From Longilinea sp964536805 (lineage in GTDB: Bacteria; Chloroflexota; Anaerolineae; Anaerolineales; Anaerolineaceae), in the NCBI GenBank assembly GCA_964536805.1, contig CAZHYQ010000022.1:1-35806 (forward strand): a stretch of 35,806 bases of DNA, read 5' to 3'. Positions 15,255 to 23,279 of the stretch are shown here, one piece after another. How positions within the stretch are numbered: the stretch's first letter is position 1; each line of letters opens with the position of its first letter. The notes under the pieces are model-generated. The model searched no databases. It saw nothing but the letters and a program-made list of their open reading frames with translations, and was not told where the DNA came from. The translations under genes were made by a program, and so were the position numbers.

Positions 15255-15455
15255 GTGAGCCGCCAGATTTTTCGTCACAATCAGCTCAATTAGATTTAAA
15301 AATACTGGTAATTTTTCCGCCAGCGCTTTTTGCTTCCATTTTATAATCATAGCGACGGGGAGAAACTACATTGCCGCTGCTCTGGCTATCGCTTGCCTTC
15401 CTGATGGGATTGGCCCTGGCAAAGGATGGGCTTTTCCTCCCGACTGCGTTGTGGG
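15255..15455. repeat. Duplicated intergenic region, copy B
   Basis: This is the partner of 13503-13706. On the minus strand positions 15255-15284 still read L-I-V-T-K-N-L-A-A-H, matching the first codons of the BNR protein (M-I-V-T-K-N-L-A-A-R), after which similarity stops. On the plus strand it holds the intact comEC start. A TATAAT stands at 15342-15347 without a clear -35. The rest of the 394-base gap from 14977 to 15370 holds no gene that I can see. Confidence 0.88.
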
Positions 15456-17575
15456 CCGGGCTGTTCGTCGCCGGATTGCTGCTGGCCTGGCTCGAAGCCA
15501 GGATGGCTCGCATCCCGCTGCTGCTGCGCTGGCGCCGATTTGCCCGGATTCCTGTTGCGCTGCTGCTGGCTGCCATCGGGTTGGGCGGGCTGCGCCTGGC
15601 GCTGGCTCAGCCTGCCTTGACCTCCGGCGATCTGGCTTTTTACAATGACCGCGGCGAATTAACGCTGCGCGCCAGCGTTGCCAGCCTGCCGGAGGAACGC
15701 GCCACTGGGACGCGCCTGCGCGTGGCAGTGACGGCGCTGGTGAACGACGACGGCAGCCTGAGCCCAGTGAAAGGTCTGGCGCTGGTCACGCTGCCGGTTG
15801 ATGAAACCTGGCGCTACGGCGACTGCCTGGAAATCCGCGCCCGTCCGTCCACCCCGCCGGAAGGCGGCAGTTTCTCCTACCGCGAATACCTGGCACGGCA
15901 GGGCGTACTCAGTCAACTATCGGCGCCTAGCGCGGAGCGCATCGGGCGCGGCTGCGGCTCGCTGCTGCTTTCCGGCATCTACGCACTGAAACAGCGCTCT
16001 GCCGCGCTGCTCGAAACGCTTTACCCGCAGCCCGAAGCCGCCCTGCTCGAAGGCATCCTGCTGGGCGATGATTCCGGCCTGCCAGAAAACGCGCAGCAGG
16101 CCTTCCGCGACACCGGCACGGCACACATCGTCGCCATTTCCGGCTTTAACATTGCCATCCTGGCCGGTTTGATGGTGACGCTGCTGGGCAGGCTGCTGCC
16201 GCGTGCCCAGGCCGCCCTGGGGGCCGTACTGCTGATTGGCGCTTACACCCTGCTGGTGGGCGGTTCGCCGCCGGTTGTGCGGGCCGCCATCATGGGTGCG
16301 GTCGGTTTGTTCGGCGGGCTGATCGGGCGCCAGCAGGCCGGCGCCAACAGTTTGACCTTCACCGCCGCGCTGATGTGCCTCTTCAACCCCTGGCTGCCCT
16401 GGGATCCGAGCTTTCAGCTTTCCTTCATGGCCACGCTCGGGCTGGTACTGTACGCCGGGCCGCTGCAGAACTGGCTGAACGGCTGGCTGGAGCGGCATCT
16501 GCCTGCCAATTCAGCACGCCGAGTCGGCGCGCCGCTGTCTGAATACGTGCTTTTCACCCTGGCGGCCCAGGTCACCACCCTGCCGGTGATTGCCTATCAC
16601 TTTGGGCGGCTGTCGTTTTCGGCGCTGCTGGCCAACCCGCTGGCGTTGCCGCCGCAGCCGGCCTTGATGGTGCTGGGCGGCCTCTCTCTGGTCGGCGGGC
16701 TGATCTGGCAGCCGCTGGGGCAGCTGCTGGCCTGGCTGGCCTGGCCGCTGGCGGCTTACACCCTGCGCATCACCGCGCTGCTGGCCGGGCTGCCGGGCGG
16801 GGCGGTCTCGATCGGGCAAATCACCCCGGCGCTGGCCCTGCTCTTCTATGCGCTGCTCTTCGCCGTCACGCTGCTGCCGCGCCTGCCGGCCAACCACGTT
16901 CTGCGCCGTACCGTCCAACCGGCGGCCTGGATCGCCGCCGCTGGCTTGCTGGCGGTGACAGCCTGGAGCGCGGCGCTGCCGCTGCCGGACGGCCGCCTGC
17001 ACGTGGAATTCTTCAGCGGGGGCAGCGCGCTCATCACCACCCCGGGCGGGCGCAGCCTGCTGCTGGCCGGGCAGACCTCGCAGCCGCTCAAGGATGCACT
17101 ACCCTCTGCCCGCTGCCTGGACGCGCTGGTGATTTACACCGCGCCTTCCAGCGGGCTGGCTGACCTGCTGGAACGCTGCCCGCCGCGACAGATCTACTGG
17201 GCCGCGCCGCCGCAAGCCAGCGCGCTTGATCCGTTACCTTCGCCGCAGGAAACACTGGCTGCAGGCGAGGCGCTGCGGCTGGAGGATGGGCTGCTGCTGC
17301 GCCCGGCTGGACGCACGGCGCAGGGGGCGGCGATGCTGCTCGAATGGCGCAACCTGGCGGTCGCCTGGCCCAACGGACTGCCGCCCGGCTTGCTGCCTGC
17401 CGCGCAGGTGCTGGTGCTGGGCGAGCCTGACCTGACGGCCGATGCGCAGGTCTGGCAGGCGCAGTGGATCATCGCTGAAGGCGACGGCCCGCCGCACTGG
17501 ACCCGGCTGAACCAATGTCTGCGCCTGAGCACGGACGGCCATCAGATGTGGTTGGAGGGAAACCCAGGGCCCTAA
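15371..17575 (+). CDS. comEC: ComEC/Rec2 family DNA-uptake channel with ligand-less C-terminal domain
   Basis: ComEC carries incoming single-stranded DNA across the inner membrane during natural transformation. The 734 residues show an N-terminal membrane pair, a soluble DUF4131/OB-like part (about 80-195), the Competence domain with the family core HIVAISGFN (Ser257-Asn260) and about ten membrane helices to residue 535, and a C-terminal domain. That last domain should be a metallo-beta-lactamase fold nuclease, but the DVGQGDA motif reads FFSGGSA (547-553) and the HPHxDH motif reads YTAPSSG (589-595), and no GHHGS is found. So the fold may remain but the metal site is gone. The start is TTG at 15371 behind GGGGAG. 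It is followed by a small secreted protein gene 182 bases on. No ComEA is in the window. Confidence 0.9.
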   Translation: MPLLWLSLAFLMGLALAKDGLFLPTALWAGLFVAGLLLAWLEARMARIPLLLRWRRFARIPVALLLAAIGLGGLRLALAQPALTSGDLAFYNDRGELTLRASVASLPEERATGTRLRVAVTALVNDDGSLSPVKGLALVTLPVDETWRYGDCLEIRARPSTPPEGGSFSYREYLARQGVLSQLSAPSAERIGRGCGSLLLSGIYALKQRSAALLETLYPQPEAALLEGILLGDDSGLPENAQQAFRDTGTAHIVAISGFNIAILAGLMVTLLGRLLPRAQAALGAVLLIGAYTLLVGGSPPVVRAAIMGAVGLFGGLIGRQQAGANSLTFTAALMCLFNPWLPWDPSFQLSFMATLGLVLYAGPLQNWLNGWLERHLPANSARRVGAPLSEYVLFTLAAQVTTLPVIAYHFGRLSFSALLANPLALPPQPALMVLGGLSLVGGLIWQPLGQLLAWLAWPLAAYTLRITALLAGLPGGAVSIGQITPALALLFYALLFAVTLLPRLPANHVLRRTVQPAAWIAAAGLLAVTAWSAALPLPDGRLHVEFFSGGSALITTPGGRSLLLAGQTSQPLKDALPSARCLDALVIYTAPSSGLADLLERCPPRQIYWAAPPQASALDPLPSPQETLAAGEALRLEDGLLLRPAGRTAQGAAMLLEWRNLAVAWPNGLPPGLLPAAQVLVLGEPDLTADAQVWQAQWIIAEGDGPPHWTRLNQCLRLSTDGHQMWLEGNPGP

Positions 17576-17757
17576 AGCGAACCCAACAGGCCGGCCGCAA
17601 TCTCGAATCGGACCTGCTGAACAATCACCCTAGCCCGGGCAGGGAAGGGGAAACCGGATAAAGTTTTAATATGCCTATTAAGATCACAATCATATAATTT
17701 AATCATTCTATTCAATGTAAACAAAAACTAATTACGCAGACCCAAAGGAATGTTTCA

Positions 17758-18435
17758 ATGAATAAGATTAAAGCGCTTTCAGTCCGCTCGCTGGCCGTTG
17801 GCCTGGTCATCCTGATTCTTACAGTTACCGCCTCTTTCGCGCTCGGCACGCGCATCGGGCTTGCCAATGGCACCCCCGATCCATCCCAGATGGTCACTGC
17901 AGGTTCGCCATCCCCGCTGCCGGAGCAGTTGACTGGCAGCCAATCGCAAGTGCGACCCGGGGCGCTCTCCAACCAGTTGAGTTATTACTTTATTGCGGGC
18001 AACACCTTCACCCCCGCCGGCAATGTAGCCTACTCCCGCCAGGTGAACGGCTGCGTGAACCAGATGCCGATCGGCGTTGGTTTTTCAGCACCGGTCAATC
18101 TGCCCAATGGGTCCCAGTTGGTTTCCATCACAGCCTACACCTGGAATAATGCCGCTGATGCCACCACCAGCACTGCGTACTTAATTTTTAGCGATGGCGC
18201 GGGCTTTAATGCTTATACTGTATCGGCTTCCAGCCAGCCTTTTACCACCGGTTACCAGCAAAATACCAGCACTGATAACAACCCCTGGATCATCAACAAC
18301 CAGAATAACAGCATACTTGTCGAATGGCGAAAGAATTTAGGCACAGCCGATTCGCCGCTGCTGAGCCTGTGCGGCGTGCGCGTGGCCTACTACGCGCCTT
18401 TGGGCTCGTTGTATTTGCCAACGATCGTCAAATAG
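17758..18435 (+). CDS. Secreted hypothetical protein with C-terminal LYLPTIVK
   Basis: I do not recognise a family. The 225 residues start with a signal sequence (basic MNKIKALSVR, hydrophobic 12-29), then a Ser/Pro-rich linker (about 38-68) and a domain rich in Asn, Thr, Ser and Tyr with two cysteines (in VNGCVNQ and LSLCGVRV) that may form a disulfide bond. This composition suggests an exported beta-sandwich. The last residues are SLYLPTIVK, a Y-L-P motif like that near the N-terminus of the BNR protein. A TATAAT at 17693-17698 without a good -35 may be its promoter. AAAGGA lies about seven bases before the ATG. No terminator is obvious after it. Confidence 0.75.
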   Translation: MNKIKALSVRSLAVGLVILILTVTASFALGTRIGLANGTPDPSQMVTAGSPSPLPEQLTGSQSQVRPGALSNQLSYYFIAGNTFTPAGNVAYSRQVNGCVNQMPIGVGFSAPVNLPNGSQLVSITAYTWNNAADATTSTAYLIFSDGAGFNAYTVSASSQPFTTGYQQNTSTDNNPWIINNQNNSILVEWRKNLGTADSPLLSLCGVRVAYYAPLGSLYLPTIVK

Positions 18436-18575
18436 CGGCCATTCGTCAAATTTAATCACCGTCCTGGTGGTTTTGAATCTGCCCGGCCCATCCTTCAGCC
18501 TGCCTGTTTAATCCAGCGGCGGCGGGGTGGGCCGTTGCTTCATTCTGCCAGCTTTAAATCAATATTCCAAATCGC

Positions 18576-18606
18576 TTGACATGGAGTTGACTCCAGGTGT
18601 TACACT
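18576..18606 (+). promoter_or_regulatory. MerR-type promoter with 19-bp spacer and central dyad
   Basis: TTGACA (18576-18581) and TACACT (18601-18606) are separated by exactly 19 bases, the overlong spacing on which MerR-family activators act. Within the spacer lies the perfect dyad TGGAGT-TG-ACTCCA (18582-18595), closely resembling known AdhR/NmlR-type operators. The regulator gene starts 20 bases after the -10, so the operon is very likely autoregulated. Confidence 0.9.
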
Positions 18607-18625
18607 ATTTTATGGAGATGGACAC

Positions 18626-19033
18626 ATGAAAATTGCGGAAGTCAGCGAACAATTTGGCCTTTCAGCGGATACGCTGCGCTATTACGAACGCATCGGCCTG
18701 CTTCAGGCGGTCAACCGTAATGAGAGCGGCATCCGGGATTACCAGGAAGCGGATGTGAAACGGGTTCAATTTATCAAATGCATGCGCAGCGCCGGGCTGC
18801 CGATTGAAGTGCTGATCGAGTACGTCGGCCTGGTTCAGCAAGGAGACGGGACGGTGCCGGCACGCAAGGAAATTTTGCAGGAGCAGCGCGCCTTGCTGGC
18901 TGCCCGCATTGCCGAGATGCAAAAAACACTCGATCTGCTGGATTATAAAATCGAGGTCTACGAGAACAGGGTTTTGAAAAATGAGAAAGCCTGGCTTCAA
19001 CCGGAAGATCCAGCCTTAATTTCAATCGATTGA
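18626..19033 (+). CDS. MerR-family regulator, AdhR/NmlR type
   Basis: The 135-residue protein has an N-terminal winged helix-turn-helix (MKIAEVSEQFGLSADTLRYYE is the family signature), a second wing with arginines, and a long C-terminal dimerisation helix (about 75-120). Its only cysteine is C52, in FIKCMRSAG. That is the residue number and context of the sensing cysteine of Bacillus subtilis AdhR and pneumococcal NmlR, which respond to aldehydes and other electrophiles by thiol alkylation. The ATG at 18626 fits the GGAGA site and the promoter; the open frame extends upstream through the promoter and should be cut there. It heads an operon of three aldo-keto reductases, a cupin and a DUF2255 protein, which it probably activates. 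Confidence 0.92.
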   Translation: MKIAEVSEQFGLSADTLRYYERIGLLQAVNRNESGIRDYQEADVKRVQFIKCMRSAGLPIEVLIEYVGLVQQGDGTVPARKEILQEQRALLAARIAEMQKTLDLLDYKIEVYENRVLKNEKAWLQPEDPALISID

Positions 19034-19056
19034 GATCATCAAACGGAGTCATAAAA

Positions 19057-20055
19057 ATGCAAACACGCAAACTCGGCAACAGCGGTCTGGAAGTTTCAGC
19101 CCTCGGGCTCGGCTGCATGCGCATGAGCCATGATGAATTCCCGTTGCCTGACCGGCAGGAGATGATGGCCTTCCTGCACGCGGCGGTGGAGCGCGGCATC
19201 ACCTTTTTTGATACCGCCGAAGTCTATGGGCCGTTCCTCAATGAAGATCTGGTGGGCGAAGGGCTCGAACCCTTCCGCGGCAAGGTGGTCATCGCCACCA
19301 AGTTCGGTTTCAAGCACGTGCCCGGCGTGGGGCCGGTGCCCTCAGCCGGCCAGGACAGCCGCCCGGAACATATCAAGCAGGTGGCCGAGGCCTCGCTCAA
19401 ACGGCTGCGGGTGGAAGCCATCGACCTGTTTTACCAGCACCGCGTCGACCCGGACGTGCCCATCGAGGAGGTGGCCGGGGCGGTCAAGGACCTGATTCAG
19501 GCCGGCAAGGTGAAGCATTTCGGTCTCTCCGAGGCCGGGGCAAACACCATTCGGCGCGCCCACGCGGTGCAGCCCGTGGCGGCAGTACAGAGCGAATATT
19601 CGTTATGGTGGCGGGCGGTCGAGCCGGATGTGCTGCCGGTCTGCCAGGAACTGGGCATCGGCTTTGTGCCGTTCAGCCCGCTGGGACGCGGCTACCTGAC
19701 CGGGAAGATCGACGAAACCGCGACCTTCGCCAGCGTCGATATTCGCAGCCGCCTGCCGCGCTTTACGCCCGAGGCACTCAAGGCCAACCGCGCGGTGGTT
19801 GACCTGCTGGAACGCATCGCGGCCCAAAAAGGCGGCACGCCGGCCCAGGTGGCGCTGGCCTGGCTGTTGGCGCAAAAACCGTGGATCGTGCCCATCCCAG
19901 GGTCGCGCAAGCTGACCCGGCTGGATGAGAATATCGGCGCGCTGTCCATCGAACTGACTCCCGGCGAACTGCAGGAGATCGAGAGCGCCTACGCTAACAT
20001 CACGGTGTTGGGCGACCGCTATCCCGAAGATCTGAACAGGGTGACCGGGCGCTAA
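19057..20055 (+). CDS. Aldo-keto reductase (first of three)
   Basis: NADPH-dependent aldo-keto reductases reduce aldehydes and ketones to alcohols in the cytoplasm. The 332-residue protein keeps the catalytic tetrad D52, Y57, K82 and H128 (motifs FFDTAEVYG, IATKFG and YQH) and the C-terminal phosphate-binding region VPIPGSRK typical of NADPH binding. It resembles the AKR13-like group (plant and bacterial YakC-type). I start it at the ATG of MQTRKL (19057), which has GGAG eight bases ahead; the frame begins nine codons earlier inside the end of merR. The gene follows merR by 23 bases. It is clearly different in sequence from the two later reductases of the operon, so substrates may differ. Confidence 0.93.
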   Translation: MQTRKLGNSGLEVSALGLGCMRMSHDEFPLPDRQEMMAFLHAAVERGITFFDTAEVYGPFLNEDLVGEGLEPFRGKVVIATKFGFKHVPGVGPVPSAGQDSRPEHIKQVAEASLKRLRVEAIDLFYQHRVDPDVPIEEVAGAVKDLIQAGKVKHFGLSEAGANTIRRAHAVQPVAAVQSEYSLWWRAVEPDVLPVCQELGIGFVPFSPLGRGYLTGKIDETATFASVDIRSRLPRFTPEALKANRAVVDLLERIAAQKGGTPAQVALAWLLAQKPWIVPIPGSRKLTRLDENIGALSIELTPGELQEIESAYANITVLGDRYPEDLNRVTGR

Positions 20056-20086
20056 GTCGCGGGAATCATGGAAAGGATTGGCACCA

Positions 20087-20497
20087 ATGGAAATTAAACG
20101 CAGCGGTTCGCGCCCATCCGAAAAAGGACGCAGCGATTATTTTACCGGCACGGTGCGGGTTGACCCGCTCTTCGATACGCCCGAGCCCTCCCGTGCATTT
20201 GGCAGTTCTGTCACCTTCGAACCGGGCGCGCATACCAAATGGCACAGCCATCCCCTCGGCCAGACGCTGATTGTCACCTTCGGCTGCGGGCGGGTTCAGC
20301 GCTGGGGTGGAGCGGTGGAGGAAATCCGGCCGGGCGACGTGGTCTGGATCGCCCCGGGCGAGAAACACTGGCACGGCGCCGCACCAACCACTGCCATGTC
20401 TCATATCGCCATCGCCGAAAGGGTCGAAGGCCGGGGCGCCGACTGGCTGGAGGAAGTCAGCCAGGAAGAATATTTGGCCGCGCCAAAGGATCGATAA
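20087..20497 (+). CDS. Cupin domain protein
   Basis: A single small cupin of 136 residues from the ATG at 20087. Cupin motif 1 shows H53 and H55 (WHSHP) and Q59 where the metal-binding glutamate usually stands; motif 2 supplies H94 or H96 in PGEKHWHG. Related one-domain cupins include quercetin-dioxygenase-like and hydroxynitrile-lyase-like proteins, and many are metal-dependent. With Gln in place of Glu the metal site is probably still able to bind Mn or Fe. It lies 31 bases after the first aldo-keto reductase and 12 before the DUF2255 gene. Its role in the operon, perhaps handling reactive carbonyl or hydroperoxide products, is a guess. Confidence 0.88.
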   Translation: MEIKRSGSRPSEKGRSDYFTGTVRVDPLFDTPEPSRAFGSSVTFEPGAHTKWHSHPLGQTLIVTFGCGRVQRWGGAVEEIRPGDVVWIAPGEKHWHGAAPTTAMSHIAIAERVEGRGADWLEEVSQEEYLAAPKDR

Positions 20498-20509
20498 CGG
20501 GAGTAAACC

Positions 20510-20893
20510 ATGATGACCTGGACGAAGGATGAATTGGAGCGAATTGGGAATGCCGAAGAACTCGAGATCGCCTCATTGCGCCAGGACGGCACGCTGCGCA
20601 GCCGGCGGATCATCTGGGTGATTCGTTTGGATGACGAGCTTTTCGTCCGCTCCGTTTTGGGGCGAACATCAGTCTGGTTCCGCGGCGTTCAGACGCGCCA
20701 CGAAGGCCGCATTTGGGCAGGCGGGGTTGAAAAGGATGTCACTTTCATCGAAGAACCGGATTCAGCCCTGAACGACCGGATTGACGCGGTGTACCTTGCC
20801 AAGTACCTCCGTTACCCGGCGGATGCTGACGCCATTGTCAGCCCCGAAGCGCGCTCCGCGACCCTCAGGCTGCTTGTGCGGCAGGCAGGTTAA
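20510..20893 (+). CDS. DUF2255 family protein
   Basis: The 127-residue product fits DUF2255 through its N-terminal TWTKDELERIGNAEELEIAS, the RSRRIIWVIR strand, LFVRSVLGRTSVWFRG and AGGVEKDVTF. This family has a split-beta-barrel, flavin-reductase or pyridoxamine-oxidase-like flavour and is often beside oxidoreductases, but no reaction is established. GGGAG precedes the double ATG by six bases. The start could be either of the two ATGs. It sits between the cupin and the tandem aldo-keto reductases with short gaps, so co-transcription is near certain. Confidence 0.83.
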   Translation: MMTWTKDELERIGNAEELEIASLRQDGTLRSRRIIWVIRLDDELFVRSVLGRTSVWFRGVQTRHEGRIWAGGVEKDVTFIEEPDSALNDRIDAVYLAKYLRYPADADAIVSPEARSATLRLLVRQAG

Positions 20894-20925
20894 CCTTCCC
20901 AAAGAAAAGAATAAGGAGCCTTAAC

Positions 20926-21906
20926 ATGGAATATACGCGGTTGGGAGCGACGGGTCTGAAGGTTTCGCGCATCTGCCTGGGCTGCATGGGCTTCGGCGAC
21001 GCGGACAGGTGGGTGCATAAATGGGTGCTGGATGAGGAAAACAGCCGGCCGGTCATCCAGAAAGCCCTCGAAATGGGCATCAATTTCTTCGACACCGCCA
21101 ATGTCTATTCCATTGGCCGGAGCGAGGAGATCCTGGGGCGCGCCATCAAGGACTTCGCCCGGCGCGACGAGGTGGTCATCGCCACCAAAGTGCGCGGCCG
21201 GATGCATGAAGGCCCCAACGGCGAAGGATTGTCGCGCAAGGCCATCCTGAGCGAGATCGACAACAGTCTCAAGCGCCTGGGAATGGATTACGTCGACCTC
21301 TACCAGATTCACCGTTGGGATTACGAGACACCCATCGAGGAAACCATGGAAGCGCTCAACGACGTGGTGCGTGCGGGCAAGGCCCGCTACATCGGCGCTT
21401 CCGCCATGTTCGCCTGGCAGTTCCAAAGCGCGCTTTTTACGGCCGAAAAACACGGCTGGACGCGCTTCGTCTCGATGCAAAACCATCTCAACCTGATTTA
21501 CCGCGAAGAGGAGCGCGAGATGCTGCCGCTGTGCCGCGCGCAGGGCATCGGCGTGATTCCCTACAGCCCGTTGGCCTCCGGGCGGCTGACGCGCGACTGG
21601 ACCGAGAGCACGCTGCGCTCCGAAACCGATCAAATTCAAAAAAGCAAATACGACGCCGCCATGGAAACCGACCGGCTGGTGGTGGAACGCCTGGTTGAAA
21701 TTGCCGAAAAGCACGGGGTTCCGCGCGTGCACATCGCCCTGGCCTGGCTGCTGCAAAAGGAAGGCGTCACGGCGCCGATCATTGGCGCGACCAAAATTTC
21801 GCACCTCGAAGATGCCGCCGGCGCGCTCTCGCTGAAACTGACCCGGGAAGAGGTCGCCTATTTGGAAGAGCCGTACGTGCCGCACCGCATTGTCGGCCAC
21901 CAGTAA
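20926..21906 (+). CDS. Aldo-keto reductase (second; tandem paralogue)
   Basis: This 326-residue NADPH-type aldo-keto reductase has tetrad D56, Y61, K88 and H129 (FFDTANVYS, IATKVRG, YQIHRWD). The layout is the AKR11/YajO-like group: a long GLSRKAILSEIDNSLKRLG helix, VISMQNH-like strand (FVSMQNHLN) and the terminal PIIGATK coenzyme loop. An AAGGAG precedes the ATG by seven bases. It shares long identical stretches with the next gene, at protein and DNA level, for example in the first 20 codons and around SRKAILSEIDNSLKRLG, so the pair arose by tandem duplication. Divergence lies mainly at the substrate-loop positions after residue 20 and in the segment around 190-230. Confidence 0.94.
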   Translation: MEYTRLGATGLKVSRICLGCMGFGDADRWVHKWVLDEENSRPVIQKALEMGINFFDTANVYSIGRSEEILGRAIKDFARRDEVVIATKVRGRMHEGPNGEGLSRKAILSEIDNSLKRLGMDYVDLYQIHRWDYETPIEETMEALNDVVRAGKARYIGASAMFAWQFQSALFTAEKHGWTRFVSMQNHLNLIYREEEREMLPLCRAQGIGVIPYSPLASGRLTRDWTESTLRSETDQIQKSKYDAAMETDRLVVERLVEIAEKHGVPRVHIALAWLLQKEGVTAPIIGATKISHLEDAAGALSLKLTREEVAYLEEPYVPHRIVGHQ

Positions 21907-21917
21907 AGGAAACAACC

Positions 21918-22895
21918 ATGGAATATACCCGTCTTGGCAATACCGGACTGAAGGTTTCGCGCATCTGCCTGGGCTGCATGAGCTACGGCAAGCCGACCGA
22001 GCAGTGGAAATGGGCGCTCGATGAAGAACAAAGCCGGCCTTTCATCAAGCGCGCACTGGAATTGGGCATCAATTTCTTTGATACCGCCAATGTCTACTCC
22101 GGCGGAGAGAGCGAGATCGTGGTCGGGCGGGCGTTGCGCGATTTTGCTGCCCGCGATGAGATCGTCATTGCCACCAAGGTGCGCGGCAAAATGCGGGAAG
22201 GCGCCAACGGCGAAGGGCTGTCGCGCAAGGCCATCCTGAGCGAGATCGACAACAGCTTGAAGCGCCTGGGGACCGATTATGTTGATCTCTACCAGATCCA
22301 CCGCTGGGATTATGAGACGCCGATCGAGGAAACCTTGGAAGCGTTGAACGACGTGGTGCGCGCCGGCAAGGCGCGCTATATCGGTGCCTCTTCGATGTAT
22401 GCCTGGAAGTTCGCCAAAGCCCTGTATACCTCCGACCGGCACGGTTGGGCGCGCTTTGTATCGATGCAGCCTTATTACAACCTGGCATACCGCGAAGAAG
22501 AACGCGAAATGCTGCCCTTGTGCCAGGATCAAAAAATTGCCGTGATCCCCTGGTCGCCGCTGGGGCGCGGCCTGCTGACCCGTAAACCGTCCGCCGAGGG
22601 CGAGGCCACCCTGCGCTCGCAAACCGACGCCTTCGGCAAACGTCTGTACTCGGAGGCTGACCTGCAGGTTGCGCAGCGGTTGTCCGACCTGGCCGATGAG
22701 CGCGGCCTGCCCATGGCGCAGGTGGCTCTGGCCTGGATGTTCTCCAAAGCGGTCGTCACTGCGCCCATCATCGGCGCCACCAAGCTCAGTCACCTGGAGG
22801 ATGCCGCCGCGGCGCTTTCCGTCCGGCTTGGCGAGGATGAGATTCGCCAGCTGGAAGAGCCTTATCAACCGCATCCCGTGCTTGGTTTTTCATAA
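21918..22895 (+). CDS. Aldo-keto reductase (third; tandem paralogue)
   Basis: The 325-residue protein is the duplicate of the previous gene and starts only 11 bases after it (GGAAAC site before the ATG). Its tetrad D55, Y60, K87 and H128 is complete, so it should be active. Compared with its neighbour it differs after LGCM (SYGKPTEQ against GFGDADRW), in the SGGES loop, and in the WSPLGRGLLTRKP stretch, places that shape the active-site entrance in this family. Different aldehyde ranges for the two are therefore likely. It is the last gene of the merR operon and is followed by a terminator seven bases later. Confidence 0.94.
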   Translation: MEYTRLGNTGLKVSRICLGCMSYGKPTEQWKWALDEEQSRPFIKRALELGINFFDTANVYSGGESEIVVGRALRDFAARDEIVIATKVRGKMREGANGEGLSRKAILSEIDNSLKRLGTDYVDLYQIHRWDYETPIEETLEALNDVVRAGKARYIGASSMYAWKFAKALYTSDRHGWARFVSMQPYYNLAYREEEREMLPLCQDQKIAVIPWSPLGRGLLTRKPSAEGEATLRSQTDAFGKRLYSEADLQVAQRLSDLADERGLPMAQVALAWMFSKAVVTAPIIGATKLSHLEDAAAALSVRLGEDEIRQLEEPYQPHPVLGFS

Positions 22896-22901
22896 AATAC
22901 A

Positions 22902-22950
22902 CACCCGGCCGTGCTTTGGATTCTGGCAGACCGGGTGCTTTCATTGTTTT
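22902..22950 (+). terminator. Terminator of the merR-aldo-keto reductase operon
   Basis: CACCCGG (22902-22908) pairs with CCGGGTG (22931-22937) across a 22-base loop, followed by CTTTCATTGTTTTT. The stem is GC-rich and the place, seven bases after the last stop, is right; the loop is longer than usual. Confidence 0.7.
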
Positions 22951-22994
22951 TCAAACGTCGGGCTTTATCCTCCCCAGGTTTTGCATCCCGCGGT

Positions 22995-23279
22995 TTATTT
23001 CAATGGCTTCTCAGGCGGCATGGCCAAATGGTGTTTTCTGGCCTTGCTGACCAGATCGTCCGGCAAACCCAGGCCGGAAATGGGGCTGAAGGTATTTTGT
23101 TGAAAGATTAATTCGCAGGCTGCTTCATACTTCTCCAATAAATCCGCCTGCTCGGTCTGGTCGTTGCCGCGCAAATCGCGCACATGGCCGCGCATCTCCC
23201 AGACAACGGCCTGCAGCGCTTCCAGCGTCGGCTTAACCTGGCCCTTGCCAGGCCCGATTGGTACGGTAATCATCTTCAT
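22995..23279 (-). CDS. Small helical hypothetical protein
   Basis: I do not recognise this family. With the ATG at 23279 (AGGAGGG seven bases ahead) it has 94 residues: a short N-terminal strand (MITVPIGPGKG), a first helix that is rich in Glu, Arg and Leu (TLEALQAVVWEMRGHVRDL), an acidic turn (RGNDQTEQ), a second helix (ADLLEKYEAACELIF) and a basic tail (SKARKHHLAMPPEKPLK). There is one cysteine, no signal sequence and no membrane segment. It could be a small two-helix regulatory or structural protein. It is a single gene between the terminator of the aldo-keto reductase operon and the divergent Pro/Thr-rich gene. The strong ribosome binding site and protein-like composition support it. Confidence 0.65.
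   Translation of the reverse strand: MKMITVPIGPGKGQVKPTLEALQAVVWEMRGHVRDLRGNDQTEQADLLEKYEAACELIFQQNTFSPISGLGLPDDLVSKARKHHLAMPPEKPLK

Noticed and set aside
13700..15260. Insertion sequence between the duplicated intergenic copies
   Set aside because: No transposase frame, no terminal inverted repeats; the flanks are host-gene sequence and much longer than a target duplication.
18440..18540. Possible terminator CGGCCCA/TGGGCCG after the secreted protein gene
   Set aside because: The loop would be about 40 bases and there is no T-run.
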